Part shown: positions 8,636 through 19,119 of the stretch, piece by piece
How positions within the stretch are numbered: the stretch's first letter is position 1
Layout of the letters: every line of letters begins with the position of its first letter
Position numbers and translations under genes: made by a program
Notes under the pieces: model-generated
Seen by the model: the letters and a program-made list of their open reading frames with translations, nothing else
What the model was told of the DNA's origin: nothing
Database searches by the model: none
Source: Pseudomonas campi
Lineage (GTDB): Bacteria > Pseudomonadota > Gammaproteobacteria > Pseudomonadales > Pseudomonadaceae
NCBI RefSeq assembly: GCF_013200955.2
Contig: NZ_CP053697.2
Coordinates: 1,364,001-1,428,000, forward strand
Length of the DNA stretch: 64,000 nt
Direction: 5' to 3'

Positions 8636-8707
8636 TCATGCCGGATTGGCTGGTATGTGACCGACAGCAGGCCTATACCTAGAACTCGAGATCCATGGAG
8701 TCAGGCG

Positions 8708-9445
8708 ATGAGGGCTGCAGTAGTTTGCTGGGCAGGGATGCTGCTTCTGCTGATTGGCAGCAATGTAGCTGTAGCGGGCGAGCTGCGCATCCTCACGACC
8801 GAGGTGCCGCCACTGGCATTTACGCGTGACGGCCAAGTGACCGGTTTCTGTGTCGAGGTGGTCAAGGCGATCCAGTTGCGCCTCGGGGACACCACGCCGA
8901 TCGAGGTGTTGCCCTGGTCGCGCGCCTACCAGATCGGCCTGGCCGAGCCCAACATCGTGCTGGTCTGCCCCAAACGCACGGTCGAGCGCGAGAGCCTGTT
9001 CAAGTGGGTGGGGCCGTTGCTGGAGTCGCGGACCAGTTTCTATGCGCGTGCCGGCTCGGGCATCCGGATTGCCAGCCTGGCCGAAGCCAAGCAGTTCTCC
9101 GGCATCCTGCTGCCGCGTGCCTTCTACACCCACACCTTCCTGCAGGGCGAAGGCTTCAGCAATCTGGTGCTGTCCGAAACCTCGCTGACGGCCATGCTCA
9201 TGCTGCTGGCCGGTCGGCAACCGCTGCTGGCGATGGATGAGCTGCAAGTGCCTGATCTGCTGGTGCGTGCCAAGGTCGAGGCCGATGCGGTGGAGCAGGT
9301 TTATCGCGTGGCTCCAGCGATCAGCTACCTGAGCTTTTCCCGGGCCTTGCCGGATGAACTGGTCCAGCGCTGGCAGGCCGAGCTGCTGCGGCTCAAGGCA
9401 GATGGCAGCATGGCGCAGCTGCGCCGGACCTGGCTGGAACACTGA
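8708..9445 (+). CDS. Periplasmic solute-binding protein, family 3 type
   Basis: A 245-residue exported protein. Residues 1-23 form a signal peptide (WAGMLLLLIGSNVAVAG). The mature part has the family 3 solute-binding pattern (ELRILTTEVPPLAF...GFCVEVVKAI and a PWSRAY segment), common in Pseudomonas proteins that bind amino acids or small signals. No permease or ATPase gene is beside it, so it may be an orphan sensor or share a transporter. The ATG at 8708 is chosen because the signal peptide starts there and GGAG lies 8 bases upstream. It resembles the protein at 14253-14969 in size and type. Confidence 0.8.
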   Translation: MRAAVVCWAGMLLLLIGSNVAVAGELRILTTEVPPLAFTRDGQVTGFCVEVVKAIQLRLGDTTPIEVLPWSRAYQIGLAEPNIVLVCPKRTVERESLFKWVGPLLESRTSFYARAGSGIRIASLAEAKQFSGILLPRAFYTHTFLQGEGFSNLVLSETSLTAMLMLLAGRQPLLAMDELQVPDLLVRAKVEADAVEQVYRVAPAISYLSFSRALPDELVQRWQAELLRLKADGSMAQLRRTWLEH

Positions 9446-9548
9446 GCGGCGCCTGGTCTCGGTAGTAGGCCGAGCGGTCGCTACTTGAGTCGTAGCGCCG
9501 AAAGCGCCAATACTGGGGTGCATCCCAGATCGCCCAAGGAGGGCTTCC

Positions 9549-9980
9549 ATGCGCTTGATCTCTGCAATTCTGCCGTTGCTGTTGCTGGCCGGTTGTTCGT
9601 CCTTTCGTGCCGATCCGGAGCATGTGAAACAGGTGCCGGCCGACCGCCTGCTGGCTTTCCAGGAGGTGCGTGAAGGGGCTGGGCAGATCGTGGTCAATCG
9701 TGACCTGGGCATGATGGGCGGCGGCTGCTATGTGGCCATCGAAGTGGATCGCCAGGTGGCGGCGCGTATCGGCGTCGGCGAAGTGGCCTCCTTCCAGGTG
9801 CCGGCGGGGACGCGAGTGGTAGGCATCACTCTGGATAAACAGGACGATACCCTGTGCAGCATGGGCCGCCTGTTGCGCGAGCTGGCGGTGCCAGTGACGG
9901 CTGGCGAGACCTACGCCTTCCGCATCGTCAGTGAGAATCAGGGTGGTTTCGATATTCGCCCGGATATGCCAAAACCCTGA
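9549..9980 (+). CDS. Putative outer membrane lipoprotein
   Basis: A 143-residue protein with a lipoprotein signal peptide (lipobox LLAGC, Cys16). The mature part is beta-rich with a conserved-looking GMMGGGCYVAIEVD segment and a second Cys near residue 98 (DTLCSMGR), suggesting a disulfide. Such small lipoproteins of the DUF2846-like type are common in Pseudomonas and their role is unknown. The residue after the lipidated Cys is Ser, compatible with sorting to the outer membrane. GGAGG lies 7 bases before the ATG. Confidence 0.75.
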   Translation: MRLISAILPLLLLAGCSSFRADPEHVKQVPADRLLAFQEVREGAGQIVVNRDLGMMGGGCYVAIEVDRQVAARIGVGEVASFQVPAGTRVVGITLDKQDDTLCSMGRLLRELAVPVTAGETYAFRIVSENQGGFDIRPDMPKP

Positions 9981-10056
9981 TATCCGGCGAATATCGATTG
10001 GACGCCGGCGTGCCTGCTGAGCAAGCATGCCGGCTTTTGCCGGGAAGCCTGTAGCC

Positions 10057-10944
10057 ATGCGTCGCCTGCCATCTCTCACCGCGCTGCGTACCTTCGAGTG
10101 TGCCGCGCGGCATGCGCACTTCGGCCGTGCGGCTGCCGAACTGTGCGTCACCGACAGCGCGGTCAGCCACCAGATCCGCCAGCTCGAAGAGCAACTCGGC
10201 ACGCCGCTGTTTCAGCGCGACGGCCGCCAGGTGCGCCCCACGCCGCAAGCCAAGCGCCTGTTGCGCAGCCTGCAGCAGGCCTTCGAGCTGATCGGCGAGG
10301 CCTGTGATGAATTGCGCGACCCCGGCTCCCAGGCGCAACTGCGTATCGCGGTGACTGCCGAGCTGGCGCAGAAGTGGCTGATTGGCCGCCTGGCCGATTT
10401 CAGCGAGCGCTATCCGCAGATCACCCTGCACCTCTACGAGCAGCCGCTGGAAGCGACCCAGCCCTTTGATCCGATCGACCTGGCGATCACCTACGGCACC
10501 GGCCCGGCGGATGGCAGTGCCTACTTCGTGCGGCCCTTGCCGACCCTGCTGTTCTTTCCGGTGTGCAGCCCCGGCCTGTTCAACCAGCTGCCGCTCAAGC
10601 ACCCACGCGACCTGGCGCGCCACTGCCTGTTGCACGACGATCAGGACGGCAAGACCTGGACCGCCTGGCTGACCACCCATGCTGGCGATATCCAGCCGCA
10701 GCGTCATCTGTATCTCGGCCATGCCGGGCTGACCATGGAGGCAGCGGCGCGGGGGCAGGGCGTAGCCATCGGCGACAACCTGACCAGTGCCGAGGACCTG
10801 GCCAGCGGCCGCCTGGTGCGCCCGTTCGCTGCCAGCGTGGCTTCACTCGGGCAATACGCACTGGTCTGCGAACGCCTGCGTCTGGACAAACCGGCGGTGG
10901 CGCAGTTCGTCGAGTGGTTCACCGATCAGTTGGTCGATCTGTGA
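10057..10944 (+). CDS. LysR family regulator, GcvA-like
   Basis: A 295-residue LysR-type regulator. The N-terminus has the GcvA-subfamily signature (RRLPSLTALRTFECAARH and TDSAVSHQIRQLEEQLG), followed by a substrate-binding-type effector domain. It lies 97 bp upstream of the agmatine deiminase gene in the same direction, so control of the agmatine/polyamine pair is plausible but inferred. The ATG at 10057 is chosen because it begins the conserved helix; the upstream ATG at 10027 adds ten residues without a better ribosome site. Confidence 0.88.
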   Translation: MRRLPSLTALRTFECAARHAHFGRAAAELCVTDSAVSHQIRQLEEQLGTPLFQRDGRQVRPTPQAKRLLRSLQQAFELIGEACDELRDPGSQAQLRIAVTAELAQKWLIGRLADFSERYPQITLHLYEQPLEATQPFDPIDLAITYGTGPADGSAYFVRPLPTLLFFPVCSPGLFNQLPLKHPRDLARHCLLHDDQDGKTWTAWLTTHAGDIQPQRHLYLGHAGLTMEAAARGQGVAIGDNLTSAEDLASGRLVRPFAASVASLGQYALVCERLRLDKPAVAQFVEWFTDQLVDL

Positions 10945-11041
10945 ATTGAATTCAGCTATCCCGCGATAATGGTCATTGGTCGCGGGCGCTCTGCCACGGG
11001 TACTGTCGAGCTATCCAACAGCCACCGACGAGTACCTAGCA

Positions 11042-12151
11042 ATGGCCCGTTCCCTGACCTCCCTCCCGAAAACCGACGGCTTCCGCCTGCCCGGCGAATT
11101 CGAACCCAAGGCCCGTTGCTGGCTCGGCTGGCCGGAGCGCACCGACGTATGGCGCAACGGCGCCAAGCCGGCGCAGAAAGTCTGGGTCGATATCGTCAGC
11201 GCTATCGCGACCAGTGAACCGGTCACCGTATGCGCCTCGGCCAGCCAGTACGCCAACGCCCGCCGTCAGCTGCCGGCCCATGTGCGGGTGGTGGAAATGA
11301 CCTGCAACGACACCTGGTTCCGCGACAGCGGCCCGGCCTTCCTGGTCAATGACGACAGCGGCGAGGTGCGCGGCGTGGACTTCGAGTTCAACGCCTACGG
11401 CGGCCTCGACGGCGGCCTCTACTACCCGTGGGACAAGGATGACCAGATCGCGCAGAAGATCCTCGAGATCGAAGGCTACGACCGCTACCGCGCGCCCTTT
11501 ATCGCCGAGATGGGCGGCATCCAGACCGATGGCCAGCGCACCCTGCTGACCACCGAGCAGTGCCTGCTCAATCGCAACCGCAACGCCCACCTGGGCAAGG
11601 ACGAGATGACCCGCCGACTCAGCGACTACCTGGGTGCCGAGCAGGTGATCTGGCTGCCGCGCGGCTGCAAGTTCGACGAAACCGACGGCCATATCGACGA
11701 CCTGGCCTGCTTCGTGCGCCCCGGCGTGGTGGTGCAGCAGTGGACCGACGACCGCAACGACCCGCAGTGGGAAATCTACCAGGAGGCCTACGACATCCTG
11801 CGCAGCACCCGCGATGCCCAGGGCCGCGAGCTGGAAGTGCACAAGCTGCCGCAACCGCGTGTGCTGGAATGGACGGCGGAAGAGGCCGAGGGACTCGATC
11901 AGGACGACGCCACCCATACGCGCCAGGCCGGCACGCAGATCTGCGCCTCCTACATCAACTACTACGCCGGCAACTCGGCCATCGTCGTGCCGCTGTTCAA
12001 TGACCCCTGCGATCGCGTGGCCCAGGCCACCCTGGCCGAGCTGTTCCCCAAGCACCGCATCCTTGGCATCGAGAACTCGCGGGAGATTCTTCTTGGGGGC
12101 GGCAACGTTGCCTGCATCACCATGCCGCAATACGCCGCGCCCAAGCGCTGA
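11042..12151 (+). CDS. aguA: Agmatine deiminase
   Basis: A 369-residue cytosolic enzyme converting agmatine to N-carbamoylputrescine and ammonia in the arginine decarboxylase route. Guanidino-group-modifying family motifs are clear: FRDSGPAFLV, the ETDGHIDD catalytic segment and the nucleophile Cys358 in GGGNVACITMPQ. In P. aeruginosa aguA is followed by aguB (N-carbamoylputrescine amidase); here the next gene is a polyamine-binding protein and aguB is absent. The ATG at 11042 gives the family length. The stop TGA overlaps the Shine-Dalgarno region of the next gene, so the two are co-translated. Confidence 0.95.
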   Translation: MARSLTSLPKTDGFRLPGEFEPKARCWLGWPERTDVWRNGAKPAQKVWVDIVSAIATSEPVTVCASASQYANARRQLPAHVRVVEMTCNDTWFRDSGPAFLVNDDSGEVRGVDFEFNAYGGLDGGLYYPWDKDDQIAQKILEIEGYDRYRAPFIAEMGGIQTDGQRTLLTTEQCLLNRNRNAHLGKDEMTRRLSDYLGAEQVIWLPRGCKFDETDGHIDDLACFVRPGVVVQQWTDDRNDPQWEIYQEAYDILRSTRDAQGRELEVHKLPQPRVLEWTAEEAEGLDQDDATHTRQAGTQICASYINYYAGNSAIVVPLFNDPCDRVAQATLAELFPKHRILGIENSREILLGGGNVACITMPQYAAPKR

Positions 12152-12161
12152 GGAGGCTCCG

Positions 12162-13253
12162 ATGAAACTGCACGCAACCCTGCTGGCCCTGGGTCTGGCC
12201 GCCTGCGCGAATGCGCAGGCGGCCGAGGCCGCGAAACAGGTCAACCTGTATATCTGGAGCGAATACCTGGCGCCGGACACCCTGTCTGCCTTCGAAAAGA
12301 AAACCGGGATCAAGGTGATCGCCGATCACTTCGACTCGCTGGAGACGGTGGAGACCAAGCTGCTCACCGGGCGCAGTGGCTACGACCTGGTGTTGACTGC
12401 CGGCCAGCACTTGCAGCGGGCGATCAGCAGTGGCGCGTTGCAGCCGCTGGACAAGGCCGCGTTGCCGCACTTCGCCGGGCTCGATGCGGAGTTCACCGGG
12501 CACATGGCCGCCTTCGATCCAGGCAATCGCTACGCGGGGTTGTATGTGTGGGGCACCACCGGTGTCGGCTACCAGAAGGAGGCCATCGCCAAGCGCATGG
12601 CCGACGCGCCGACCGATAGCTGGGCGATGCTGCTCGACCCGCAGGTGGTGGCGAAGTTTGCCGACTGTGGAGTGAGCTTCCTCAACGATCCCAACGAGGT
12701 GTTCGCCGCGACCTTTCGCTACTTGGGCCTGGACATCAACCGACAGAGCCTCGACGACCTCAAGCTGGCCGAGGCGCACCTGGCCAAGGTGCGGCCGTCG
12801 ATCCGCTACTTCGACAACGACCGCAATATCGCCGACCTGGCCAACGGCGATACCTGTCTGGCGATGTCGTGGAACGGCAACGTGTCGATCGCCGCCGGCC
12901 AGGCGCAGCAGGCGGGCAAGCCGTACAGCCTGCACTACAGCATTCCGCGCGAAGGCACGCTGATCTGGTTCGATGCGATGGTCATTCCGGCGGATGCGCC
13001 GCACCCGCAGGAAGCGCTGGCGCTGATGGATCACCTGATGACGCCCGAGGTGATCGGCGCCATCAGCAACACCATCTACTACGCCAACGCGGTGCCGGCG
13101 GCGAATGCCACGGTCGATCCGGCGATCCTCGCCGACCCCGGTACTTATCCGCCGCAGGAACTGCGCGCCAAGCTGTACACCAAGAACGACAACAGTCCGG
13201 CCTTCAACCGGGCGCTGACGCGGGCGTTCAGCAAGTTGAAGTCGGGGTTGTGA
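12162..13253 (+). CDS. Polyamine ABC transporter substrate-binding protein (PotF/SpuD type)
   Basis: A 363-residue periplasmic binding protein. A signal peptide of about 20 residues (LLALGLAACANAQA) precedes the PotD/PotF fold opening (KQVNLYIWSEYLAPDTLSAF) with the conserved SGYDLV and an extended LAMSWNGNV segment. Proteins of this type bind putrescine or spermidine. Its gene begins 10 bp after aguA, with GAGGAG as the ribosome site, so uptake of agmatine or putrescine may be linked with agmatine breakdown. No potGHI-type membrane genes follow, so it would have to use a transporter encoded elsewhere. Confidence 0.88.
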   Translation: MKLHATLLALGLAACANAQAAEAAKQVNLYIWSEYLAPDTLSAFEKKTGIKVIADHFDSLETVETKLLTGRSGYDLVLTAGQHLQRAISSGALQPLDKAALPHFAGLDAEFTGHMAAFDPGNRYAGLYVWGTTGVGYQKEAIAKRMADAPTDSWAMLLDPQVVAKFADCGVSFLNDPNEVFAATFRYLGLDINRQSLDDLKLAEAHLAKVRPSIRYFDNDRNIADLANGDTCLAMSWNGNVSIAAGQAQQAGKPYSLHYSIPREGTLIWFDAMVIPADAPHPQEALALMDHLMTPEVIGAISNTIYYANAVPAANATVDPAILADPGTYPPQELRAKLYTKNDNSPAFNRALTRAFSKLKSGL

Positions 13254-13260
13254 GGAGGGG

Positions 13261-13282
13261 CCAGAGCCAGGGCTGGCTCTGG
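13261..13282. terminator. Perfect hairpin between convergent genes
   Basis: CCAGAGCCAG and CTGGCTCTGG form a 10-bp perfect stem with a two-base centre (a tighter loop after fraying). There is no T-run on either strand. It sits 8 bp after the binding-protein stop and 10 bp before the end of the convergent broken gene, so a transcript-end role is likely. Confidence 0.5.
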
Positions 13283-13291
13283 CGAAGTGAA

Positions 13292-14146
13292 TCAGGCGCC
13301 GCCGAGCAGGATGATCATCACCAGGCCGGCCAGATAGAGCAGCCAGAGCATGCCGCCGAGGATCAGGAAGGCGATGTTGCTGCCGGACATGCTGCTGTTG
13401 CTGGTACCTTCCGGGTCGCCGCTGGCCAGGTTGGCCTGGCGCTGGATACTGATCATCGGCAGCAACGAGGCGAGCTGCAGGAGCAGCACCAGGACATCGA
13501 TGATGACCGGCACCTCGTTGCGCGAGGTGACGCTGCCGAGCACGGCGCCGAGCACCACCAGCACCACGAACAAGGTCGCTGCGCCGCTGGGCTTGCCGAG
13601 TGGCTGGCCCTGGGCCTGCAGGCGCTCGCCAATCCGGCGCGCCAGGCTGTGCATGAAGAAGATGATAAAGATCGAGCGCCACACCGGCATGATCCGCTTC
13701 GGCATGCTGTGGCGCTGGCTGTCCCACTGCTTGTAGCCCCAGTAGAGGACGTACAGGCCAGGGTCTGTTGCCGTTTCGTTCGCGAACCGCGTTGCTGCGC
13801 AAAATCGCGCCAGGCTAGGCGTGGGACGCAGGCAATGGTTATTCCCTTGGCAAGTCACGCAACGACGCATGGCGCGATTTGGCGCGCAACCCGTAGGGAC
13901 GGGCCCGTTTTTGCGCGGGACGTCGTTACTCAACGGCTCATTTGGACGACCAAACCTCGCGTCTCGCGCCTAGCCCCGCGCAAAAACAGGCTCCGTCGCG
14001 GCCGTGAACGAAACGGCAACAGACCCTAGGGTAGCGATGTACAGAATGGCCATCTTGCGGATCGAGGTGACGAAGAAGGCAGTACTGCCGGCCGTTGTGG
14101 CGGAGTCAATGAGGGCGGCTTCGGGGGCTTTGTAGACGTTGTCCAT
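13292..14146 (-). pseudogene. Membrane protein gene split by a 268-bp inverted-repeat element
   Basis: The 5' part starts with ATG at 14146 (MDNVYKAPEAAL...) and runs to YIATL, where the inserted element begins. The 3' part resumes on the other side (LYVLYWGYKQWD...) and continues through three or four hydrophobic segments to the stop at 13292. Together they give a roughly 195-residue membrane protein of a DUF4234-like appearance, function unknown. Reading through from the 5' part ends at TAG inside the element, giving a truncated peptide of about 57 residues. The 3' part stays open for 213 codons into the element, so an internal start could still express it, but the original protein cannot be made. 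Confidence 0.8.
13760..14027. mobile_element. MITE-like element, 268 bp, perfect terminal inverted repeats
   Basis: The ends are inverted copies of AGGGTCTGTTGCCGTTTCGT plus two more bases (22 of 22, then one mismatch). The interior has nested inverted repeats, for example AATCGCGCCA with TGGCGCGATT and GTTTTTGCGCGGG with CCCGCGCAAAAAC, so the whole unit could fold back on itself. It has no transposase gene. Only one copy is seen in this window. No clean target duplication is visible at the junctions. It interrupts the membrane protein gene at 13292-14146. Confidence 0.75.
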
Positions 14147-14252
14147 GGCGTGTCCTTACGAGAATGGGAGGCGGCAGTCTAGTCGATCAGCCTGGCGGTG
14201 GAATTGTTCTGCTGCACAGACTTCATTCGACTCCGGATACAGCAGGACGGTC

Positions 14253-14969
14253 TCAGCGGTACTTGGCCAGGATGGCGGTGAACTCACCGTCGTTGCTCAT
14301 CTGCACCAGGGCGCGCAGCAGGGGCATGGTTGGCACATCCGGTGCGTCACGGACGATACAGGCGACCAGGTCGCTGGCGACTTCACGGACTGCCGGCAGC
14401 TTGCGGTTGGCCGGCTGCTGGCGGTTGAACCAGTTCAGGGACAGTTCATTGCTGACAGTGAAGCGATAACGTTCGGCGACCAGCTTGGTCAGGGCCAGTT
14501 CCTGGGTGCGTGAGTCTTCGCGCACCAATTGACCCGTATTGAACTGGCTTTGCAGTTGCGGATAGATGAAGCCCAGCACGGTGCCGATGGTTTCACCCGG
14601 CAGCGGGGCCAGCTTGTCGCTAGGGCGGCTAACCAGCAGGTCGCGCTGAACCATGAAAGGCACGCTCCAGATGTACTGGTGGTGGGGCTCCTGCAGCCAG
14701 GCCGGGTTGACGTAGCAGCGCACGTCGATCTCGCCGCGCACCAGCATCTGCTGCACGCGCAGGCGTGGCATGACCAGCAGCTCGGCGCGCCGCCCGACCT
14801 TCTGCGCCAGGCGCATCTGCAGGTCGTAAAGGATGCCGCCGGTGGCCTTGCCGTTGTCGATCTGCATCATCGGCATGGCCCAGCTCTCGATCACGGAGAA
14901 GCGCAAGGGCCGCTCCTCGGCGCCGAGGGTTGCGCTCAACAGCAGCAGGGCAAGTGGCAACAAGCGCAT
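14253..14969 (-). CDS. Periplasmic solute-binding protein, family 3 type
   Basis: A 238-residue exported protein with a signal peptide of 16-18 residues (RLLPLALLLLSATLGA). The mature domain has features of family 3 binding proteins (RPLRFSVIESW..., GILYDLQMRLAQKVG, RGEIDVRCYV). No transporter membrane genes are adjacent. Together with the protein at 8708-9445 it belongs to a group of short, orphan periplasmic binders frequent in Pseudomonas; their ligands are unknown. The ATG at 14969 is chosen because the signal peptide starts there. Confidence 0.78.
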   Translation of the reverse strand: MRLLPLALLLLSATLGAEERPLRFSVIESWAMPMMQIDNGKATGGILYDLQMRLAQKVGRRAELLVMPRLRVQQMLVRGEIDVRCYVNPAWLQEPHHQYIWSVPFMVQRDLLVSRPSDKLAPLPGETIGTVLGFIYPQLQSQFNTGQLVREDSRTQELALTKLVAERYRFTVSNELSLNWFNRQQPANRKLPAVREVASDLVACIVRDAPDVPTMPLLRALVQMSNDGEFTAILAKYR

Positions 14970-15060
14970 GGCAATACCGGGTTGGCGAGGGACTGCCAGG
15001 TGACTGGCGCAGTGCATAGCTTAAGCACAAGCGTGGGCAAAGATTCTTCCGCTGGCGTTT

Positions 15061-15672
15061 TCAGCGGGTCAGTGGCAGGGCCGTGCCCATTGCCGCGAAC
15101 ATGCCGCCGCAGCAGCGATTGAAGGTCTTGCCGCTGCGCTCCAGCCAGGGCCGAATGCGCTGGGCGAGGCGGGCCAGGATGTATTCCACCAGGCCCTCGA
15201 CTAGGGCGAAGGTCAGTGCCATCACGGCAAATTGCAGCCAGAGGTTGCCAGCCGGATCGAGGAACTGCGGCAGGAAGGCGCCGTAGAACAGAATCACCTT
15301 GGGGTTGGAGATGGCCGACAGCAGGCCCTGGCGCAGCAGCGTCGGGCCGGGCTTCAGTGCGGTCGGGGCGACTGCCGTGAGGTGCAGGGCCGGGGCCCGC
15401 CAGAGCTGCAGACCGAGCCAGATCAGATAGGCGCCGCCGAGCCACTTGAGCACCACCAGGGCATTGGCCGAGGCCTGCAGCAGGGCGGCGAGACCGAACA
15501 TCGACAGGGCCATCAGCAGGACGAAGCCCAGTACGCCGCCGGCGATGGTCCACAGCGTGCGCTGGTGGCCGTAGAGCGCGCCGTGGGTGAGGGCGAGCAG
15601 GCCGTTGGGGCCGGGCGTCAGGGCCAAGCCGGTAATCGCGATCAGGTAGATCAGCCAGGTGTGCAGGTGCAT
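15061..15672 (-). CDS. LysE/RhtB family amino acid exporter
   Basis: A 203-residue inner membrane protein with about six hydrophobic helices. The family signature GLALTPGPNGLLALTHGALYG lies at residues 14-34 and a second conserved segment, SAISNPKVILFYGAFLPQF, in the middle. RhtB-type proteins export homoserine, threonine or other amino acids driven by the proton gradient; the substrate here is unknown. The ATG at 15672 gives the usual 200-210 residue length. The gene is followed by the binding-protein gene in the same direction, about 90 bp away. Confidence 0.9.
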   Translation of the reverse strand: MHLHTWLIYLIAITGLALTPGPNGLLALTHGALYGHQRTLWTIAGGVLGFVLLMALSMFGLAALLQASANALVVLKWLGGAYLIWLGLQLWRAPALHLTAVAPTALKPGPTLLRQGLLSAISNPKVILFYGAFLPQFLDPAGNLWLQFAVMALTFALVEGLVEYILARLAQRIRPWLERSGKTFNRCCGGMFAAMGTALPLTR

Positions 15673-15769
15673 GTCCGTCTCTCGGTGGCAGCTGGCCCAA
15701 GGTTGCCGCGTTGGCCGCCATTGCGCCAGCGGCATCTCGGCAGGCTGGCGTTTGGCTGCGGCGGGCTGT

Positions 15770-17347
<1,578 letters not shown>

Positions 17348-17780
17348 TTCAGCATCCTCGATGGTGGAAGGGCGGTATGTGCGTGGGCTATGGCGGCAGA
17401 GGGGCGTACTGCAGTGGCCTCCTCGCGGTGTGGCCCGACCATCTCCCGGTGGCGCAGGCTCAACCCAGTTTGGATCAGATTTTGTGCGACGTCCTGCTGG
17501 GACGATTCCGACCCGCAACCTCAGATACGCTGCGCGCCGGCTCGGCAGAGGCCGATCGGTGGTGGGCGATAGGTGATGTCGATCACACGTCGGCAAAGTC
17601 GAGGCGCCGATCAAAGGATTGCCAACCGCACGCCAGAGCTTGTCGGTGGGCGTGGCGCGCTCGGCCGTGCGCGGCGGCGCTCTGGGTATTCATGTCGGCT
17701 TAACAATCGCTGCTTAACTTCTAGCGCGCCCCGCTTCGGGGATGCGCCATAACAACAACGAACCATAAGGAAATGTAGCG
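17348..17780. other. Divergent intergenic region, no gene seen
   Basis: This 433-bp gap separates the kinase gene from the secreted HAD protein gene. Open frames in it lack coding-type codon use and ribosome sites. A GC-rich hairpin (CGCGCCCCGCTTCGGGG...GCG) lies near 17727-17752, just before the HAD gene's ribosome site, and could affect its expression. Promoters for both genes must lie here but no convincing -35/-10 pair stands out. Confidence 0.5.
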
Positions 17781-18746
17781 ATGCGTGTTCTCGCAGCTCT
17801 CACCCTGCTGGCCCTGAGTGCCCAGGCCAGCGCCCAATGCCCGGACTTCCAAAGCCCCGCCAACCCGCCGAGTTTCACCAAACCGGCGAAGAAGAGTTTC
17901 CGCCACTTTGGCAGCACGGTGCTGGCCGGCCTGTACAAGCCCTGGCACATGGTCCACGACCAGATGGTGCGCAGCGGCCAGGCGGCCACCGTCACCGCCA
18001 AGTTCGACTACGACGCGGTATTGCACAAGGATCTGGAAGGCGAGTACGTGCATGCCTACCTGTACGGCACCGGCATGGGCGGCTGGAGCTACCTCGGCCG
18101 CCATACCACCGATAGCGACGGCAAGATCAACGTGGCCGTCGGCACCCGGCCGGTGGGCGAGTACCGCCTGCGTTTCGTGGTCGAAGGCGACCTCAGCCAG
18201 GTCGACGGTTACCTCAGCGTGGTCGACCCCAACCGCCCGGCCGTGCTGTTCGATATCGATGGCACGCTGACTATCAACGACTTCGAGGCCTATGCCGACT
18301 ACGTCGGGGTCAAGACCGCACAGGCCTACTACTACGCGCCGCAGACGGTGAAGGCCTACCGCGACAAGGGCTACCAGCTGGTGTTCCTCACCGCGCGGCC
18401 GTACTGGGTGACCAAGGATGCCCGCCAGTGGTTCGACTACCAGGGCATCCCGCAGTGGCACTACCGCTCCAATCCCTACGGCGACGGCCCGATTCCGCCG
18501 GACACCCAGGCGCACAAGACCAATTATGTGAAGTACCTGCGCGAGCAGGTCGGCCTGAACATCGTGCGCGCCTACGGCAACGCCACCACTGATATTGCCG
18601 CCTATGCCGACGGCGGCATTCCCAAGGCGCAGACCTGGATCATCGGCGAGCATGCCGGCAGCAGCGGCACCCAGGCGGTCGACGGCGACTACAGCTACCA
18701 CTTCAGTACTGTGGTAGCGGCTACCCCGAACGCCAACTGCAATTGA
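17781..18746 (+). CDS. Secreted HAD/LNS2-domain phosphatase-like protein
   Basis: A 321-residue exported protein with a signal peptide of 18 residues (RVLAALTLLALSAQASA). An N-terminal beta-sandwich-like domain is followed by an LNS2-type HAD domain from about residue 150: AVLFDIDGTLTIND carries the DxDGT nucleophile motif, VFLTARP the second motif and NATTDIAAYADG the acidic motif. LNS2 domains occur in lipins and PITP-type proteins, which act on phosphatidic acid, so lipid phosphatase activity in the periplasm is a reasonable guess. In P. aeruginosa a similar protein lies beside the PA3284-PA3286 cluster, as here. Confidence 0.8.
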   Translation: MRVLAALTLLALSAQASAQCPDFQSPANPPSFTKPAKKSFRHFGSTVLAGLYKPWHMVHDQMVRSGQAATVTAKFDYDAVLHKDLEGEYVHAYLYGTGMGGWSYLGRHTTDSDGKINVAVGTRPVGEYRLRFVVEGDLSQVDGYLSVVDPNRPAVLFDIDGTLTINDFEAYADYVGVKTAQAYYYAPQTVKAYRDKGYQLVFLTARPYWVTKDARQWFDYQGIPQWHYRSNPYGDGPIPPDTQAHKTNYVKYLREQVGLNIVRAYGNATTDIAAYADGGIPKAQTWIIGEHAGSSGTQAVDGDYSYHFSTVVAATPNANCN

Positions 18747-18752
18747 TAAGCC

Positions 18753-18785
18753 GCTCACCCGCTCGTGCAAGGCGAGCGGGTGAGC
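18753..18785 (+). terminator. Strong hairpin after the HAD/LNS2 gene
   Basis: GCTCACCCGCTCG pairs perfectly with CGAGCGGGTGAGC (13 bp, 7-base loop) 7 bp after the stop codon. It lacks a T-run, so termination may be weak or the stem may protect the mRNA end. The remaining 330 bp to the next gene contain no gene. Confidence 0.5.
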
Positions 18786-19119
18786 CGCATGGGGCCAGTG
18801 CGGGCATGCCCGTGCGGTGCCCGGCTTCCATCGTGGCGGCGAGCTACCTGTCATTTGGCCGCATGATTGGCGAAACTACCTGCTTCTTCTCTGTGTCTCA
18901 CTCGCTCTGGCAAGCATCTCCCGTTACAGCGGGGTAGCCCACCGGCAGTCTGCCGAGGCAGCGGCGCGAGCCCGGCTGTGGCAAACTTGATGCTTTAAAG
19001 CGGGGCGTGCCACTGCCTGGCGCTGACGCCTCGCTTGACCAAGAATTTCTGCCTGCGGCTGGCCGCAGGCTTATCGCACAACTGGTCGCGCCGACGACCC
19101 AGAATAAGAGGAACGCCCC

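Noticed and set aside
12117-13802. 561-codon open frame on the minus strand
   Set aside because: Antisense to the polyamine-binding gene and running into the MITE-like element; no domain or ribosome site.
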